Shown here piece after piece: positions 8,807-17,298 of a DNA stretch of 64,000 nucleotides. The DNA is taken from assembly GCF_003605195.1 (NCBI RefSeq), contig NZ_QYOS01000023.1, forward strand, positions 62,001 to 126,000. Reading direction: 5' to 3'. Positions within the stretch are counted from its first letter, which is position 1. The number at the start of each line of letters is the position of its first letter. The notes under the pieces are model-generated. The model did not search any database. It had not been told where the DNA came from and saw only the letters and a list, made by a program, of their open reading frames with translations. Made by a program: the position numbers and the translations under genes. Origin of the DNA: Aurantiacibacter odishensis. Lineage in GTDB: Bacteria > Pseudomonadota > Alphaproteobacteria > Sphingomonadales > Sphingomonadaceae.

Positions 8807-10221
8807 CAGAACGCTCGCCGCATCTTCGCCAGCAGAGCGACCCATTTCTTCGGCCACTTGCCGAACACAGTCGGCTCCCACGCCTTGAACGCGGCCGCCT
8901 TCACGATTTCCGCGCGGGTCGGATAGGAAATCACCGCGCCGCCCACGTCGAAAGTGCCGCTCTTGCCGGTAATCATCTGGGTGAACGGCAGCAGCAATTC
9001 GCCCGCGTTCACACCGCAGATGGAGGCGCCCACCACTTTCTTGCCCTTCAGCATCACCTTGAGGTGGCCCTTGTCCAGTCCTTCCGCAATGGCGCGCTCG
9101 TTGTGGTCGAAACCTTCGGTGACGACGGTCAGCTTGTCGCCAAATGCCTCGCGCGCTTCGCTCTCGGTCATGCCGATCTGGGCGATTTCAGGTTCGGTGT
9201 AGGTGCACCAGGGCAGCGCGCGCCAGTCCACCTTGGCGGGCAGGCCAAGCGCGATTTCCAGCACCACGTTCGATCCTTCGTAGCCCGATACGTGCGTCAG
9301 GCGCGGCCCCTCGCGGCAATCGCCGATGGCATAGATGTGCTTGAGGTTCGTGCGCCGGCGTTCGTCCACCTTGATGCCGTTGCGGCCCAGTTCGATGCCC
9401 AGTTCCTCCAGCCCGCACCCCGTGGTGCGCGCCTTGCGCCCCACGGCGACCAGCAGGTGCGAACCCGTGATACCCTCGCCGCTATCGGTGGTGACGGTGA
9501 TTGCCCTCTCTCCGCCGGAGACCTTCTCAGCCTTGCCGTCGACGAAGCGCACGCCCTCGGCTTCCATCACGGCTTTTACCACGGCCACGCTGTCGCGGTC
9601 GTCGCGCTTCATCAGTTCGCCCGGCTCGATCACGGTCACTTCGCTGCCGAGCCGACAGAACGCCTGCGCCATTTCCATGCCGATCACGCCGCCACCGATG
9701 ATGACGAGGTGCTCCGGCTGCTCGGTCAGGTCGAACAGGTTCTCGTTGGTGAGGTAGGGCACCTCCCCTAGCCCTTCCACGTCCGGCACCAGCGGGCCGG
9801 AGCCCGTGGCAATCACGATGCGCGGCGCGGTGAGCGTGCGGCCGTCGACCTCGACGCTCTTCGGCCCGGTCAGCTTCGCCCAGCCCAGAATGACTTCGCA
9901 GCCCATCTCCTCGAACCGTTCGGGCGAGTCGTGCGGCTCGATATGGGCAATCGCATCGTGGATGTGCCTGTGAACGCTGCCCCACTCCACGATCGGCGGG
10001 GCAAGCTGCACGCCTGCACGCTTCTCCTCGCGCGCTTCAGCGGCGCGCCGGGCGGCGGCGATCAGCGCCTTGGAGGGGACGCAGCCGTTGTTCAGGCACT
10101 CCCCGCCCATCTTGTGCCCTTCGATGAGGGCAGTCTTTAGGCCGAATAGCGCGCAGCCGCCCGCCGCGGTAAGCCCTGCCGCCCCGCCGCCGATCACGAT
10201 CACGTCATGCGTGTAATCCAA
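8806..10221 (-). CDS. FAD-dependent pyridine nucleotide-disulfide oxidoreductase, mercuric-reductase-like
   Basis: About 471 aa using a TTG start at 10221, which sits 7 nt after the Shine-Dalgarno-like AAGGGAA; a GTG at 10236 is possible but would contain that signal. Class I flavoprotein disulfide reductase: FAD-binding IGGGAAGL, redox disulfide C42-LNNG-C47 in GGECLNNGCVPSK, NAD(P)H-binding IIGGGVIGMEMA, second FAD motif YAIGDC, and a C-terminal dimerisation domain. The usual catalytic HPT is replaced by YPT, as in mercuric reductases, but the C-terminal vicinal Cys pair and N-terminal HMA domain of MerA are absent. It is therefore a reductase of unknown substrate, in one operon with the radical SAM gene. 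Confidence 0.88.
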   Translation of the reverse strand: MDYTHDVIVIGGGAAGLTAAGGCALFGLKTALIEGHKMGGECLNNGCVPSKALIAAARRAAEAREEKRAGVQLAPPIVEWGSVHRHIHDAIAHIEPHDSPERFEEMGCEVILGWAKLTGPKSVEVDGRTLTAPRIVIATGSGPLVPDVEGLGEVPYLTNENLFDLTEQPEHLVIIGGGVIGMEMAQAFCRLGSEVTVIEPGELMKRDDRDSVAVVKAVMEAEGVRFVDGKAEKVSGGERAITVTTDSGEGITGSHLLVAVGRKARTTGCGLEELGIELGRNGIKVDERRRTNLKHIYAIGDCREGPRLTHVSGYEGSNVVLEIALGLPAKVDWRALPWCTYTEPEIAQIGMTESEAREAFGDKLTVVTEGFDHNERAIAEGLDKGHLKVMLKGKKVVGASICGVNAGELLLPFTQMITGKSGTFDVGGAVISYPTRAEIVKAAAFKAWEPTVFGKWPKKWVALLAKMRRAF

Positions 10222-10310
10222 GAAAATTCCCTTCACCTATCGAATTCAGGATGGCCGACGAAAGTGAACTCGTCCATGCATCCTTTCGGTCCCCAAGGAG
10301 ATTCAGTTTC
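10222..10310. promoter_or_regulatory. Divergent control region between flavoprotein operon and arsM
   Basis: 89 bp separates the two translation starts. The arsM side carries a good ribosome-binding site AAGGAG (10295-10300), 10 nt before ATG 10311. I see no obvious ArsR-type operator and no adjacent arsR gene. Confidence 0.5.
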
Positions 10311-11360
10311 ATGAACCTTGAAAATTCGCAGAACTACTACGGCAAGGTTTTGGAAGGTTCGTCCGACCTGCGCACCGATGCGTGCTGCACTTTCGAGATG
10401 CCCTCGCCCAGCGTGCGGGAAGCGCTGCGCAACGTGCACGAGGAAGTAAAGGCGCGCTATTACGGCTGCGGACTGGTGGTGCCGCAGGCGCTGGAAGGAT
10501 GCCGGGTGCTCGATCTCGGCTCGGGCAGCGGGCAGGACGCCTATTTGCTGGCGCAGCTGGTCGGCCCGAAAGGCTCCGTCATCGGGGTGGATGCAACGCC
10601 CGAACAACTGGCCGTCGCCAATGCCCATAAGGACTGGCATGCGGAGCGCTTCGGCTATGCCAACGTCGAATTCGTGGAAGGCGATATCGAGAAGCTCGAT
10701 CAGCTGGGGCTGGAGCCGGCAAGCTTCGACGTGATCGTCTCCAACTGTGTCATCAACCTCGTCGCCGACAAGGAGGCCGTCTTCCGCGCCGCGCACCGGC
10801 TCCTGAAGCCGGGCGGCGAAATCTATTTCTCCGACGTCTATGCCGACCGCCGCGTGCCTGCGCACCTGCTGGACGATCCCGTCCTTCACGGCGAATGCCT
10901 ATCGGGCGCGCTCTACTGGGGCGATTTCGACCGAATCGCCAGGGCCGCAGGCTTTGCCGATCCGCGCCTCGTTACCGATCGCCCGCTGGCCATCAACGAT
11001 GCCGAAGCGGCGGAAAAGCTGGCGGGCATCAATTTCGTTTCCGCCACCTACCGCCTGTTCAAGCTGGATGGGCTGGAGCCGCAGTGCGAGGATTACGGGC
11101 AGGCGGTGATCTACCAGGGCACCGTGCCCGAGCACGAGAAGGTCTTCGAACTCGACGCTCATCACGCGATCGAGGCGGGCCGTGCCTTCCCGGTGTGCGG
11201 CAACACCTGGATGATGCTGTGCGATACCCGCTTCGCGCCGCATTTCGACTTCATCGGCAACTTCTCGAAGCACTTCGGCGTCTTTCCGGGCTGCGGTTCG
11301 GCCGTGCCTTTCGGCCAGTCCGACGCGAACCCGGCCAAGTCGGAAGCGCCCTGTTGCTGA
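10311..11360 (+). CDS. arsM: Arsenite S-adenosylmethyltransferase (ArsM family)
   Basis: 349 aa from ATG 10311, chosen over the ATG at 10251 because of AAGGAG 10 nt upstream and because the conserved start NYYGKVL follows directly. The SAM-dependent methyltransferase core has VLDLGSGSGQDAYLL (motif I) and GVDATPEQL. Cysteines in the family's three metalloid-binding positions are present: C53 (YYGCG), C146 (SNCVINL) and C196 (GECLSGALYW); an additional C25-C26 pair and a terminal Cys-Cys may also bind As(III). Known ArsM enzymes methylate arsenite stepwise. Here the gene starts an apparent two-gene operon with an SDR, in a locus with sugar-transferase-like genes rather than with arsenic efflux genes. 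Confidence 0.92.
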   Translation: MNLENSQNYYGKVLEGSSDLRTDACCTFEMPSPSVREALRNVHEEVKARYYGCGLVVPQALEGCRVLDLGSGSGQDAYLLAQLVGPKGSVIGVDATPEQLAVANAHKDWHAERFGYANVEFVEGDIEKLDQLGLEPASFDVIVSNCVINLVADKEAVFRAAHRLLKPGGEIYFSDVYADRRVPAHLLDDPVLHGECLSGALYWGDFDRIARAAGFADPRLVTDRPLAINDAEAAEKLAGINFVSATYRLFKLDGLEPQCEDYGQAVIYQGTVPEHEKVFELDAHHAIEAGRAFPVCGNTWMMLCDTRFAPHFDFIGNFSKHFGVFPGCGSAVPFGQSDANPAKSEAPCC

Positions 11361-12388
11361 AAGTCCTCGTCACCGGAGCCGCCGGCCTGATCGGCGGCGA
11401 AGTCTGCGCACGTCTTTCGGCGCGCGGTGCGCGGGTGACGGCCATGGTGCGCAAGACGCGGGAAGTGCGCGGCAACGACGGCGAAACTGTCGACGGCATC
11501 GAAATAGTCATCGGCGATGTGACAGAGCCTATGATGGGCCTCGACCCGCAAGCGCACGATATCGATCTCGTCATCCACTGTGCAGCCAGCCTTGAATTCG
11601 ATGCCCCACGCGAAGTGCTGGCGACGGTAAATATCGAGGGGACGCGCAACGCGCTGGACTTCGCCAGGTCCGCTGGTGCGGGTTTCCTCCACGTCAGCAC
11701 CGCCTACGTCAGCGGCACCCGCGATGGCGCAATTGTTGAGGGGCCAGTTCCGGAAGGAACGCAGTTCACCAACAATTACGAGGAAAGCAAGGCGCTGGCC
11801 GAGGCTGTGGTGGCAGCCAGCGGCGTGCCCTTCGCCGTGGCGCGTCCCTCCATCGTGCTGGGCGACTTCGAAAGCGGTGCGATCCGCGATTTCCCCTCGC
11901 TCTGCAATGTCTTTCGCCTGATGGCGCGGGGCAAGGTCGGCACCTTTCCTGCGCGCGAGTCCTCAACGCTGAACCTCGTGCCCCTGTGCCACGTGGCGGA
12001 GGGTATCGCGCTGCTGGCAGAGCGGTTCGATGCGGCGCAGGAGGGCTATTTCCATCTTGTAACGAACAGCCCGACGCCCGCCACCGAACTCGCGCACGGC
12101 GTATCCCGCGTGGACCATTTCCCCGACCCGCAAGTGGTCGACCCTGCCGCATTCGATCCGCAGGCATTGCGCCCGGCGGAGAGGATGCTGCTGGAGCGGA
12201 TGATGGCGACTTTCGGCGCCTATTTCACCCGCGATCCCCGGTTCGACGACAGCCAGTTCCGCGCCGTGACGGGATTGGAATGCCCGGTGACGGACAGCGC
12301 CTGGCTCGACCGGCTGATTGCCTACGGGATTGCGAGGGGATACCTCCCTAGCGAACGTGGGGGTAGTGGCGCTCAAGCCGCTGCCTAG
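11354..12388 (+). CDS. Extended SDR NAD(P)-dependent oxidoreductase/epimerase
   Basis: 344 aa. TTG at 11354, overlapping the arsM stop by 7 bp, is the best start because the Rossmann motif VTGAAGLIGG follows within a few residues; the frame is open further upstream inside arsM, but that part is not coding-like. Conserved features: HCAAS, NIEGTRNAL, STAYVSG and the catalytic YEESK. The segment order resembles the thioester-reductase/male-sterility (NAD_binding_4) branch, so substrate reduction of an acyl or sugar intermediate is possible. Coupled translation with arsM suggests that it acts on, or supplies precursor to, the methylated arsenical. It converges on and overlaps the next gene by 41 bp. 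Confidence 0.86.
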   Translation: MLKVLVTGAAGLIGGEVCARLSARGARVTAMVRKTREVRGNDGETVDGIEIVIGDVTEPMMGLDPQAHDIDLVIHCAASLEFDAPREVLATVNIEGTRNALDFARSAGAGFLHVSTAYVSGTRDGAIVEGPVPEGTQFTNNYEESKALAEAVVAASGVPFAVARPSIVLGDFESGAIRDFPSLCNVFRLMARGKVGTFPARESSTLNLVPLCHVAEGIALLAERFDAAQEGYFHLVTNSPTPATELAHGVSRVDHFPDPQVVDPAAFDPQALRPAERMLLERMMATFGAYFTRDPRFDDSQFRAVTGLECPVTDSAWLDRLIAYGIARGYLPSERGGSGAQAAA

Positions 12389-13070
12389 CGCCCATGGCCC
12401 AGAGGAAACCGACCTTCAGGTAGATCCAGTTGGCCTTCAAGCCGCCCCACTCGGCAATACGCCTGTCGGATGTCTCGATAGTGCGCGGCACCAGCCGCAC
12501 CCGGCCAAGTTCGGTCATGCGGATGCACAGGTCCGCTTCCTCCATCACCTTGGCCGCCGGGTCACAGCCGCCGCTGGCGATGAAATCGGCGCGGCGGAAG
12601 AACATGGCGTGGTCGCCGAACAGCAGCCGCCCTCCCTTGAAGAACAGCGAGGGGCGGAAAAGGAGCGGCGCGTACCAGGTCTTGGCCCAGTTGTGCGCCG
12701 TGGTGCCCCAGCGGGTCTTCCGGCCCCGTATGATCGGGGTGAACCCGGCGAGCGAGGTCTTCGGGTCCGCCAGCACCTGCTCGATCACGGTCACCATGTC
12801 GATCGGCGGCACAGTGTCGGCGTGCAGCACGCACACGTTCGCCGCGCTGGCCGCCGCCACGCCGGTGTTGATCTGCACGCCGCGGCCCCGCTCGCTCTCG
12901 ATCACGCGCCATCCAGCCTCGCGCGCCAGCGAAACGGTGGCGTCTTCGCTGCCGCCATCCACCAGCAGCACTTCGGCAGGTTGCTGGTCGAGCCGGGCGA
13001 CGTTGGCAATCAGCGCGGGCAGCGCCTTTTCCTCGTCGAGCGTCGGGATCAGCAGGCAGGTGTCGCTCAC
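12348..13070 (-). CDS. GT2-type glycosyltransferase (TIGR04283-like, arsenosugar-associated)
   Basis: About 240 aa with a GTG start at 13070 in a GTGA overlap with the preceding gene; a TTG at 13088 is an alternative. GT-A fold: LLIPTLDEEKALPALI at the N-terminus, LLVDGGSEDAT, and the metal-binding LHADT, with RRADFIASGG and VMEEADLCIRM later on. This is the pattern of the short 'transferase 2' family repeatedly found next to radical SAM/selenoprotein and arsenosugar genes. Together with the next gene it forms a minus-strand pair facing arsM-SDR tail to tail. The sugar donor and acceptor are unknown. Confidence 0.87.
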   Translation of the reverse strand: MSDTCLLIPTLDEEKALPALIANVARLDQQPAEVLLVDGGSEDATVSLAREAGWRVIESERGRGVQINTGVAAASAANVCVLHADTVPPIDMVTVIEQVLADPKTSLAGFTPIIRGRKTRWGTTAHNWAKTWYAPLLFRPSLFFKGGRLLFGDHAMFFRRADFIASGGCDPAAKVMEEADLCIRMTELGRVRLVPRTIETSDRRIAEWGGLKANWIYLKVGFLWAMGARQRLERHYPHVR

Positions 13071-13648
13071 GCGGTCAGTTCCGGCCAACGGGCAAGGTCT
13101 TCCGGACGGTCACAGTCGTCGAGTTCGTCGAGCAAGCTGTAGGCGAGGCCAAGGTCGTCCAGCCTGCGCTTCGTTTCTGCCAGCACCGAGTCGGTGCCCC
13201 ACGGCATGTCCTGCCAAAGTTGCGGGACGGCCTGCGTGAAGCCGAGCAAGTAATAGCCACCGTCGGTGGCCGGTCCGATCACCACCGGCACCTCTTCCAG
13301 CGCCCGCGCGGCAGCGCGGAGGTGATCTGCCGTGAGTGCCGGAATGTCCGCGCCCAGCAGGATTGCCGGGGGTGCAACTCGCGCCAGCCGCGTCCCGAGG
13401 TCGCCCTCGCCCTGCTCGACTAGCAGCACATCTTCGCCCAGCCATTCGGCGAAGTGCGCGGCACTCGCCCCGGTGTGATGGACAGCGAACGGCAGGCCGC
13501 TTTCGCGCATCGTCGCCAGCGTGCGCTCCACCAGCCGCCGGTGGACCCGCGCCGCGCCCGCATCGCCGAGCAGCGGGGCCAGCCGCGTCTTCGCCTCTCC
13601 GGCAGTCGGATATCTGGCGAACAGGGCAATCGTCGGTGTTACATTCAT
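13067..13648 (-). CDS. CofC/GT-like transferase (DUF2064, TIGR04282-like, arsenosugar-associated)
   Basis: 193 aa from ATG 13648, which immediately precedes the conserved opening IALFARYPTAGEAKTRLAPLLG; upstream in-frame codons look non-coding. It resembles small nucleotidyl/glycosyl transferases of the DUF2064 type: GDLGTRLA, LLGADIPAL and IGPATDGGYYLLGF are the substrate-binding loops of this family. It is coupled to the GT2 gene by a 4-bp overlap. In other genomes the pair accompanies arsenosugar or selenodomain radical SAM loci (family knowledge), which supports reading 7820-13648 as one functional locus. Confidence 0.87.
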   Translation of the reverse strand: MNVTPTIALFARYPTAGEAKTRLAPLLGDAGAARVHRRLVERTLATMRESGLPFAVHHTGASAAHFAEWLGEDVLLVEQGEGDLGTRLARVAPPAILLGADIPALTADHLRAAARALEEVPVVIGPATDGGYYLLGFTQAVPQLWQDMPWGTDSVLAETKRRLDDLGLAYSLLDELDDCDRPEDLARWPELTA

Positions 13649-13700
13649 GCCCGTCGCTGTAACCGCTGGACGCGCCCGAAGCGATGGCCCAATGTGACGC

Positions 13701-14510
13701 ATGGCTTCCCGTCTTGCGAAAATTGCAGGCATCGCCGTGGCAGGTGCCGCGGTCGGCACCCTGATGCTGGCAGAGCGCGCCCGTCCGCTGCGCCAGCGCA
13801 CGCGCAAGGAATTGCCGCGCCTTGCCCGCAACGCCGCGATGGGCGCTGCTTGCCAGGCCGTGATCATGGCCAGCGAAGCGCCGATCACGGAGGCCATCGC
13901 GCAGGAGAACAGGCGGCAGCGACGCGGCCTCCAGCACCTGATCGGCGGGTGGCCGGGGCGCTTCGCCGCCGTTCTGCTGATGGATTACACCTATTACCTG
14001 TGGCACGTCGCCACCCACAAGGTGCCGTTGCTGTGGCGCTTCCACCGCGTGCACCACGTCGATCCCGATCTCGACATGAGCACAGCGGTGCGCTTCCACG
14101 CTGCCGACATGCTGCTGTCCACCCCGATGCGGATGCTGCAGGTCCGCCTGTCGGGCGCGGACCCCGTCACGCACAATATCTGGCGCGGGTTCTTCTTGGG
14201 CTCGGTGCTGTTCCACCATTCCAACCTGCGCCTGCCCAAAGGCGTGGACGAGGCACTCAGCACCGTCGTCACGACACCCCGGATGCACGGCATCCACCAC
14301 AGCCAGAGGCTGGACGAGATGGATTCCAACTGGACCTCCGGCTTCAGTTTCTGGGACAGGCTGCACGGCACTTTCCGCGCCGACGTGCCGCAGCACGCCA
14401 TCACCATCGGCGTGGACGACCCGGCGGCGGAGCGCGACATCGCCCTGCTGCCCGCACTGGAAGCGCCCTTCGCGCTTACCCACTACCGCCACACGCCGGG
14501 AGCGCACTGA
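13701..14510 (+). CDS. Sterol desaturase/fatty acid hydroxylase superfamily protein
   Basis: 269 aa membrane di-iron enzyme. Histidine boxes: HVATH (102-106), HRVHH (115-119) and HGIHH (about 196-200), plus FHHSN in between. Hydrophobic segments lie near residues 5-22, 45-60 and 85-102 and around the middle boxes. The family hydroxylates or desaturates lipid chains or sterol/carotenoid rings. It is divergent from the transferase pair by 52 bp, so membership of the arsenic locus is only positional. An ordinary lipid or hopanoid role is equally possible. Confidence 0.87.
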   Translation: MASRLAKIAGIAVAGAAVGTLMLAERARPLRQRTRKELPRLARNAAMGAACQAVIMASEAPITEAIAQENRRQRRGLQHLIGGWPGRFAAVLLMDYTYYLWHVATHKVPLLWRFHRVHHVDPDLDMSTAVRFHAADMLLSTPMRMLQVRLSGADPVTHNIWRGFFLGSVLFHHSNLRLPKGVDEALSTVVTTPRMHGIHHSQRLDEMDSNWTSGFSFWDRLHGTFRADVPQHAITIGVDDPAAERDIALLPALEAPFALTHYRHTPGAH

Positions 14511-14607
14511 AACCCTCCCGACTTGTGCCCCTTCCCCGGTTGGTATAGCCTGTAACCAGGTTCCGCCCGTTTGGGTGGGTGATAGAATAGATGAAAGCAA
14601 GCAAGTT

Positions 14608-15801
14608 ATGGCGGATATCAATCCGCCGGACCGACGCGAAAAGGCCAGGAAAACGGCGCCGCAGGGGCAAGCAGGGCGCCAGAACAATCGAAACGGCCAG
14701 CACAGCAGTTCCGGCGATCAGAACGGCAGGACGCAGCGGGACACCCGCAACTGGCGCCGCCCCCCACACAAGAGCTACAAGCAGGCCTACGCCGCGATTG
14801 ACCTTGGCACCAACAACTGCCGCCTGCTGATCGCGCGCCCCAATGACGAGAACTTCGTGGTGATCGATGCGTTCAGCCGCGTGGTGCGGCTGGGCGAAGG
14901 GCTGGCGCAGACCGGCAAGCTGTCAGACCACGCGATGGACCGCGCTCTGGGCGCGCTCAAGGTATGTTCCGACAAGCTGCGCAAGCGCAACGTCCACCTC
15001 GCCCGCTCCGTCGCCACAGAGGCCTGCCGCCGCGCATCGAACGGAGAGGCATTCATAGAGCGCGTGCGCGAGGAAACCGGTATCGTGCTCGATATCATCA
15101 GCGCGCAGGAAGAAGCGCGGCTGGCCGTGCTGGGGTGTCACATCCTGCTGGAGGACGGCATCGGCCCTGCGATCATTTTCGATATCGGCGGCGGCTCCAC
15201 CGAACTGGTGCTGATAGAACCCGGCGCACCCGTGCCGCGCATTCTCGACTGGCAGAGCGTGCCGTGGGGCGTGGTCTCGCTGTCGGAAACGGTGGGAGAA
15301 GAACCCGCCGACGACGAAGGCCGCCTTGCCCGGTATGCGAAGATGAAACAGCTCGTTCTGGATAGCTTCGCCGAGTTCGCCGAACGTATCGAGGCGCACA
15401 AGGCGCCGGACCAGCGCCTGCTGGGCACCAGCGGCACGGTAACGACGCTGGCGAGCGTGCACCTTGGCCTGCCGCAATACGATCGCAAGGCGGTGGACGG
15501 ACTGATCGTGCCGTCCGATTCCATGCGCGATATCTCGCAGCGGCTTTCGGGCATGTCGCCCGAGGAACGCAGCCAGCTCGATTGCATCGGTTCCGACAGG
15601 GCCGACCTTGTGGTTGCCGGGTGCGCAATCCTGGAAGCGATCCTGGAGATATGGCCCGCAGACCGGCTGGGCGTTGCCGATCGCGGCATTCGCGAAGGCA
15701 TCCTTCGCAGCCTTATGGCCGCCGATGCAGAGGGCATGGAAACACAGGCCGCCCTTCGCCGCCTGAAACAGGGCCAGGGAAAGGCGGGAGCGACGAACTG
15801 A
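14608..15801 (+). CDS. Ppx/GppA exopolyphosphatase/pppGpp phosphatase family protein
   Basis: 397 aa from ATG 14608; a GTG at 14575 would add 11 residues. The first 55 residues are basic and Gln/Asn-rich with no family match, then the ASKHA-fold domain starts: [15 protein letters not shown] (phosphate 1) and [16 protein letters not shown] (phosphate 2), with [12 protein letters not shown] further on. It is short relative to E. coli Ppx (no C-terminal HD part), like the alphaproteobacterial form. It hydrolyses polyphosphate and/or pppGpp. Its stop overlaps the rlmE start (TGATG), so the two are co-expressed. Confidence 0.9.
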   Translation: MADINPPDRREKARKTAPQGQAGRQNNRNGQHSSSGDQNGRTQRDTRNWRRPPHKSYKQAYAAIDLGTNNCRLLIARPNDENFVVIDAFSRVVRLGEGLAQTGKLSDHAMDRALGALKVCSDKLRKRNVHLARSVATEACRRASNGEAFIERVREETGIVLDIISAQEEARLAVLGCHILLEDGIGPAIIFDIGGGSTELVLIEPGAPVPRILDWQSVPWGVVSLSETVGEEPADDEGRLARYAKMKQLVLDSFAEFAERIEAHKAPDQRLLGTSGTVTTLASVHLGLPQYDRKAVDGLIVPSDSMRDISQRLSGMSPEERSQLDCIGSDRADLVVAGCAILEAILEIWPADRLGVADRGIREGILRSLMAADAEGMETQAALRRLKQGQGKAGATN

Positions 15802-16466
15802 TGGCGCGGGCAGGACAGGATTCGCAGCGCCGCCTGAAAAGCGGAAAGAAGCGTAAGGCCAGCTCGCAGAGGTGGCTGGAGCGGCAGTTGAACGACCCTT
15901 ACGTCAAGCGCGCGAAGGACGAGGATTATCGCAGCCGCGCGGCTTTCAAGCTGATCGAGCTGGACGACAGGTTCGGCCTGGTGAAAGGCGCGAAACGCGT
16001 GGTCGACCTCGGCATTGCGCCGGGCGGCTGGGCGCAGGTCGTGCGCCGCCGCGCGCCCAGGGCCGCGATTGTCGGCATCGATCTGCTGGAAACCGATCCG
16101 ATCGAAGGCGTGACCATCTTCCAGATGGACTTCATGGACGATGCTGCGCCCGCCGCCCTTACCGAGGCGCTGGATGGCGCGCCCGACCTCGTCATGTCGG
16201 ACATGGCGGCCAACACCGTGGGCCACAAGCAGACCGACCACCTGCGCACCATGGCGCTGGTGGAAGCCGCTGCATGGTTCGCGGTGGAAGTGCTGGAAAA
16301 GGGCGGTGCCTTCATTGCGAAGGGCTTTGCCGGGGGGACGGACCGCGAATTGCTCGACCTGCTGAAGAAGCACTTCAGGAGCGTGAAGCACGCCAAGCCA
16401 CCCGCCAGCCGCAAGGGCTCAAGCGAGTGGTACGTCGTGGCGCAGGATTTCAAGGGGCGAGACTAG
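15801..16466 (+). CDS. rlmE: 23S rRNA (uridine-2552-2'-O)-methyltransferase
   Basis: 221 aa, ATG at 15801 overlapping the upstream stop. FtsJ/RrmJ fold: [15 protein letters not shown] (SAM motif I), [20 protein letters not shown] and [11 protein letters not shown]; the catalytic K-D-K-E tetrad is represented by the N-terminal Lys region, SDMA, AKGF and SEWY. A basic N-terminus ([12 protein letters not shown]) fits rRNA binding. It methylates U2552 in the A-loop of 23S rRNA during 50S maturation. Confidence 0.95.
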   Translation: MARAGQDSQRRLKSGKKRKASSQRWLERQLNDPYVKRAKDEDYRSRAAFKLIELDDRFGLVKGAKRVVDLGIAPGGWAQVVRRRAPRAAIVGIDLLETDPIEGVTIFQMDFMDDAAPAALTEALDGAPDLVMSDMAANTVGHKQTDHLRTMALVEAAAWFAVEVLEKGGAFIAKGFAGGTDRELLDLLKKHFRSVKHAKPPASRKGSSEWYVVAQDFKGRD

Positions 16467-16504
16467 CCGCCGACTCCGCGGCGGCCAATCCATAAACCTC
16501 AGTT

Positions 16505-17179
16505 CTAGTTGGGACTGCCAGTGTTGGTGGCTGCCGCATCTTCGGGCACGGGCTGCTCTGCACCCATTGCACCAGCCGCCTCGTTGGAATCGGCAGGCGC
16601 GCCTTCGGTCTGGCCGGGGCCTTCGCCTGCGCCATCCAGCTCGCCTTCGACATCGACCGCAGCGACGGGTTCGGGCAGCGCCGGGCCACCGCCGTATTCA
16701 CGCATGTAGAGAACGACGTTGGCGCGGTCTTCCGCGCTGGAAAGACCGGCAAAGCTCATCTTCGTGCCGTTGGCGAAAGCGCGGGGGCTGGCGAGCCAGG
16801 CATCCATCGCGGCGTAGTCCCAGGTGCCGCCCTTGTCGGCGAGGGCGGAGGAGTAGGCGAATCCCGGCGCGTGTTCACCGATGCCGGTGCCCAGCACGCC
16901 GTAGAGGTTCGGGCCGATGCCGTTCGCGCCGCCCTGCTCGATCGTGTGGCAGGCGGTGCACTTCGCGAACACGGCTTCACCGGCAGCGGCAGAGCCATTG
17001 GCCAGCAGGGTGGCGAAATCGGGGCCGCTATCGGCGGCAGCACCTTCCTCGGGAGCTTCGATCACGTAGCCGAATTCCTCGACTTCGCTGGCGAACAGCT
17101 TGTCGCTGACCGAGTTGAGGCCCAAGGCCACGATACCGCTGGCAAGGACCCAGCCGAAGATGGTGTTGGTGTTGCTCAT
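16505..17179 (-). CDS. Membrane-anchored c-type cytochrome
   Basis: 224 aa. An uncleaved N-terminal anchor (IFGWVLASGIVALGL) is followed by one class I cytochrome c domain: haem attachment C74-TA-C77-H78 and the axial Met in GTKMSF (M141). A Pro/Ala/Glu-rich low-complexity tail of about 65 residues follows the haem domain. This is the layout of CycM/cytochrome c552-type proteins that carry electrons between the bc1 complex and terminal oxidases in alphaproteobacteria. It is divergent from pheA, a neighbourhood familiar in this class. Maturation would require the Ccm system, not seen here. Confidence 0.91.
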   Translation of the reverse strand: MSNTNTIFGWVLASGIVALGLNSVSDKLFASEVEEFGYVIEAPEEGAAADSGPDFATLLANGSAAAGEAVFAKCTACHTIEQGGANGIGPNLYGVLGTGIGEHAPGFAYSSALADKGGTWDYAAMDAWLASPRAFANGTKMSFAGLSSAEDRANVVLYMREYGGGPALPEPVAAVDVEGELDGAGEGPGQTEGAPADSNEAAGAMGAEQPVPEDAAATNTGSPN

Positions 17180-17298
17180 GTCGATTATTTCTGCCGGTTA
17201 GAATCTATGCGGTCGCGCTCTAGTGCCCATGGCCGCGCTTCGCAAGGGCGTATGCGCGCTTGTCGGCGGCGCACGGCCTCGCTACCGACTTTCGCCCT

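Noticed and set aside
10895-11353. N-terminal extension of the SDR frame
   Set aside because: It lies inside arsM in another frame with Arg/Gly-rich non-coding character; the SDR Rossmann motif begins right after 11354.
13110-14687. 525-aa minus-strand frame across the desaturase and transferase genes
   Set aside because: It runs antisense to the histidine-box enzyme and out of frame with the DUF2064 gene.
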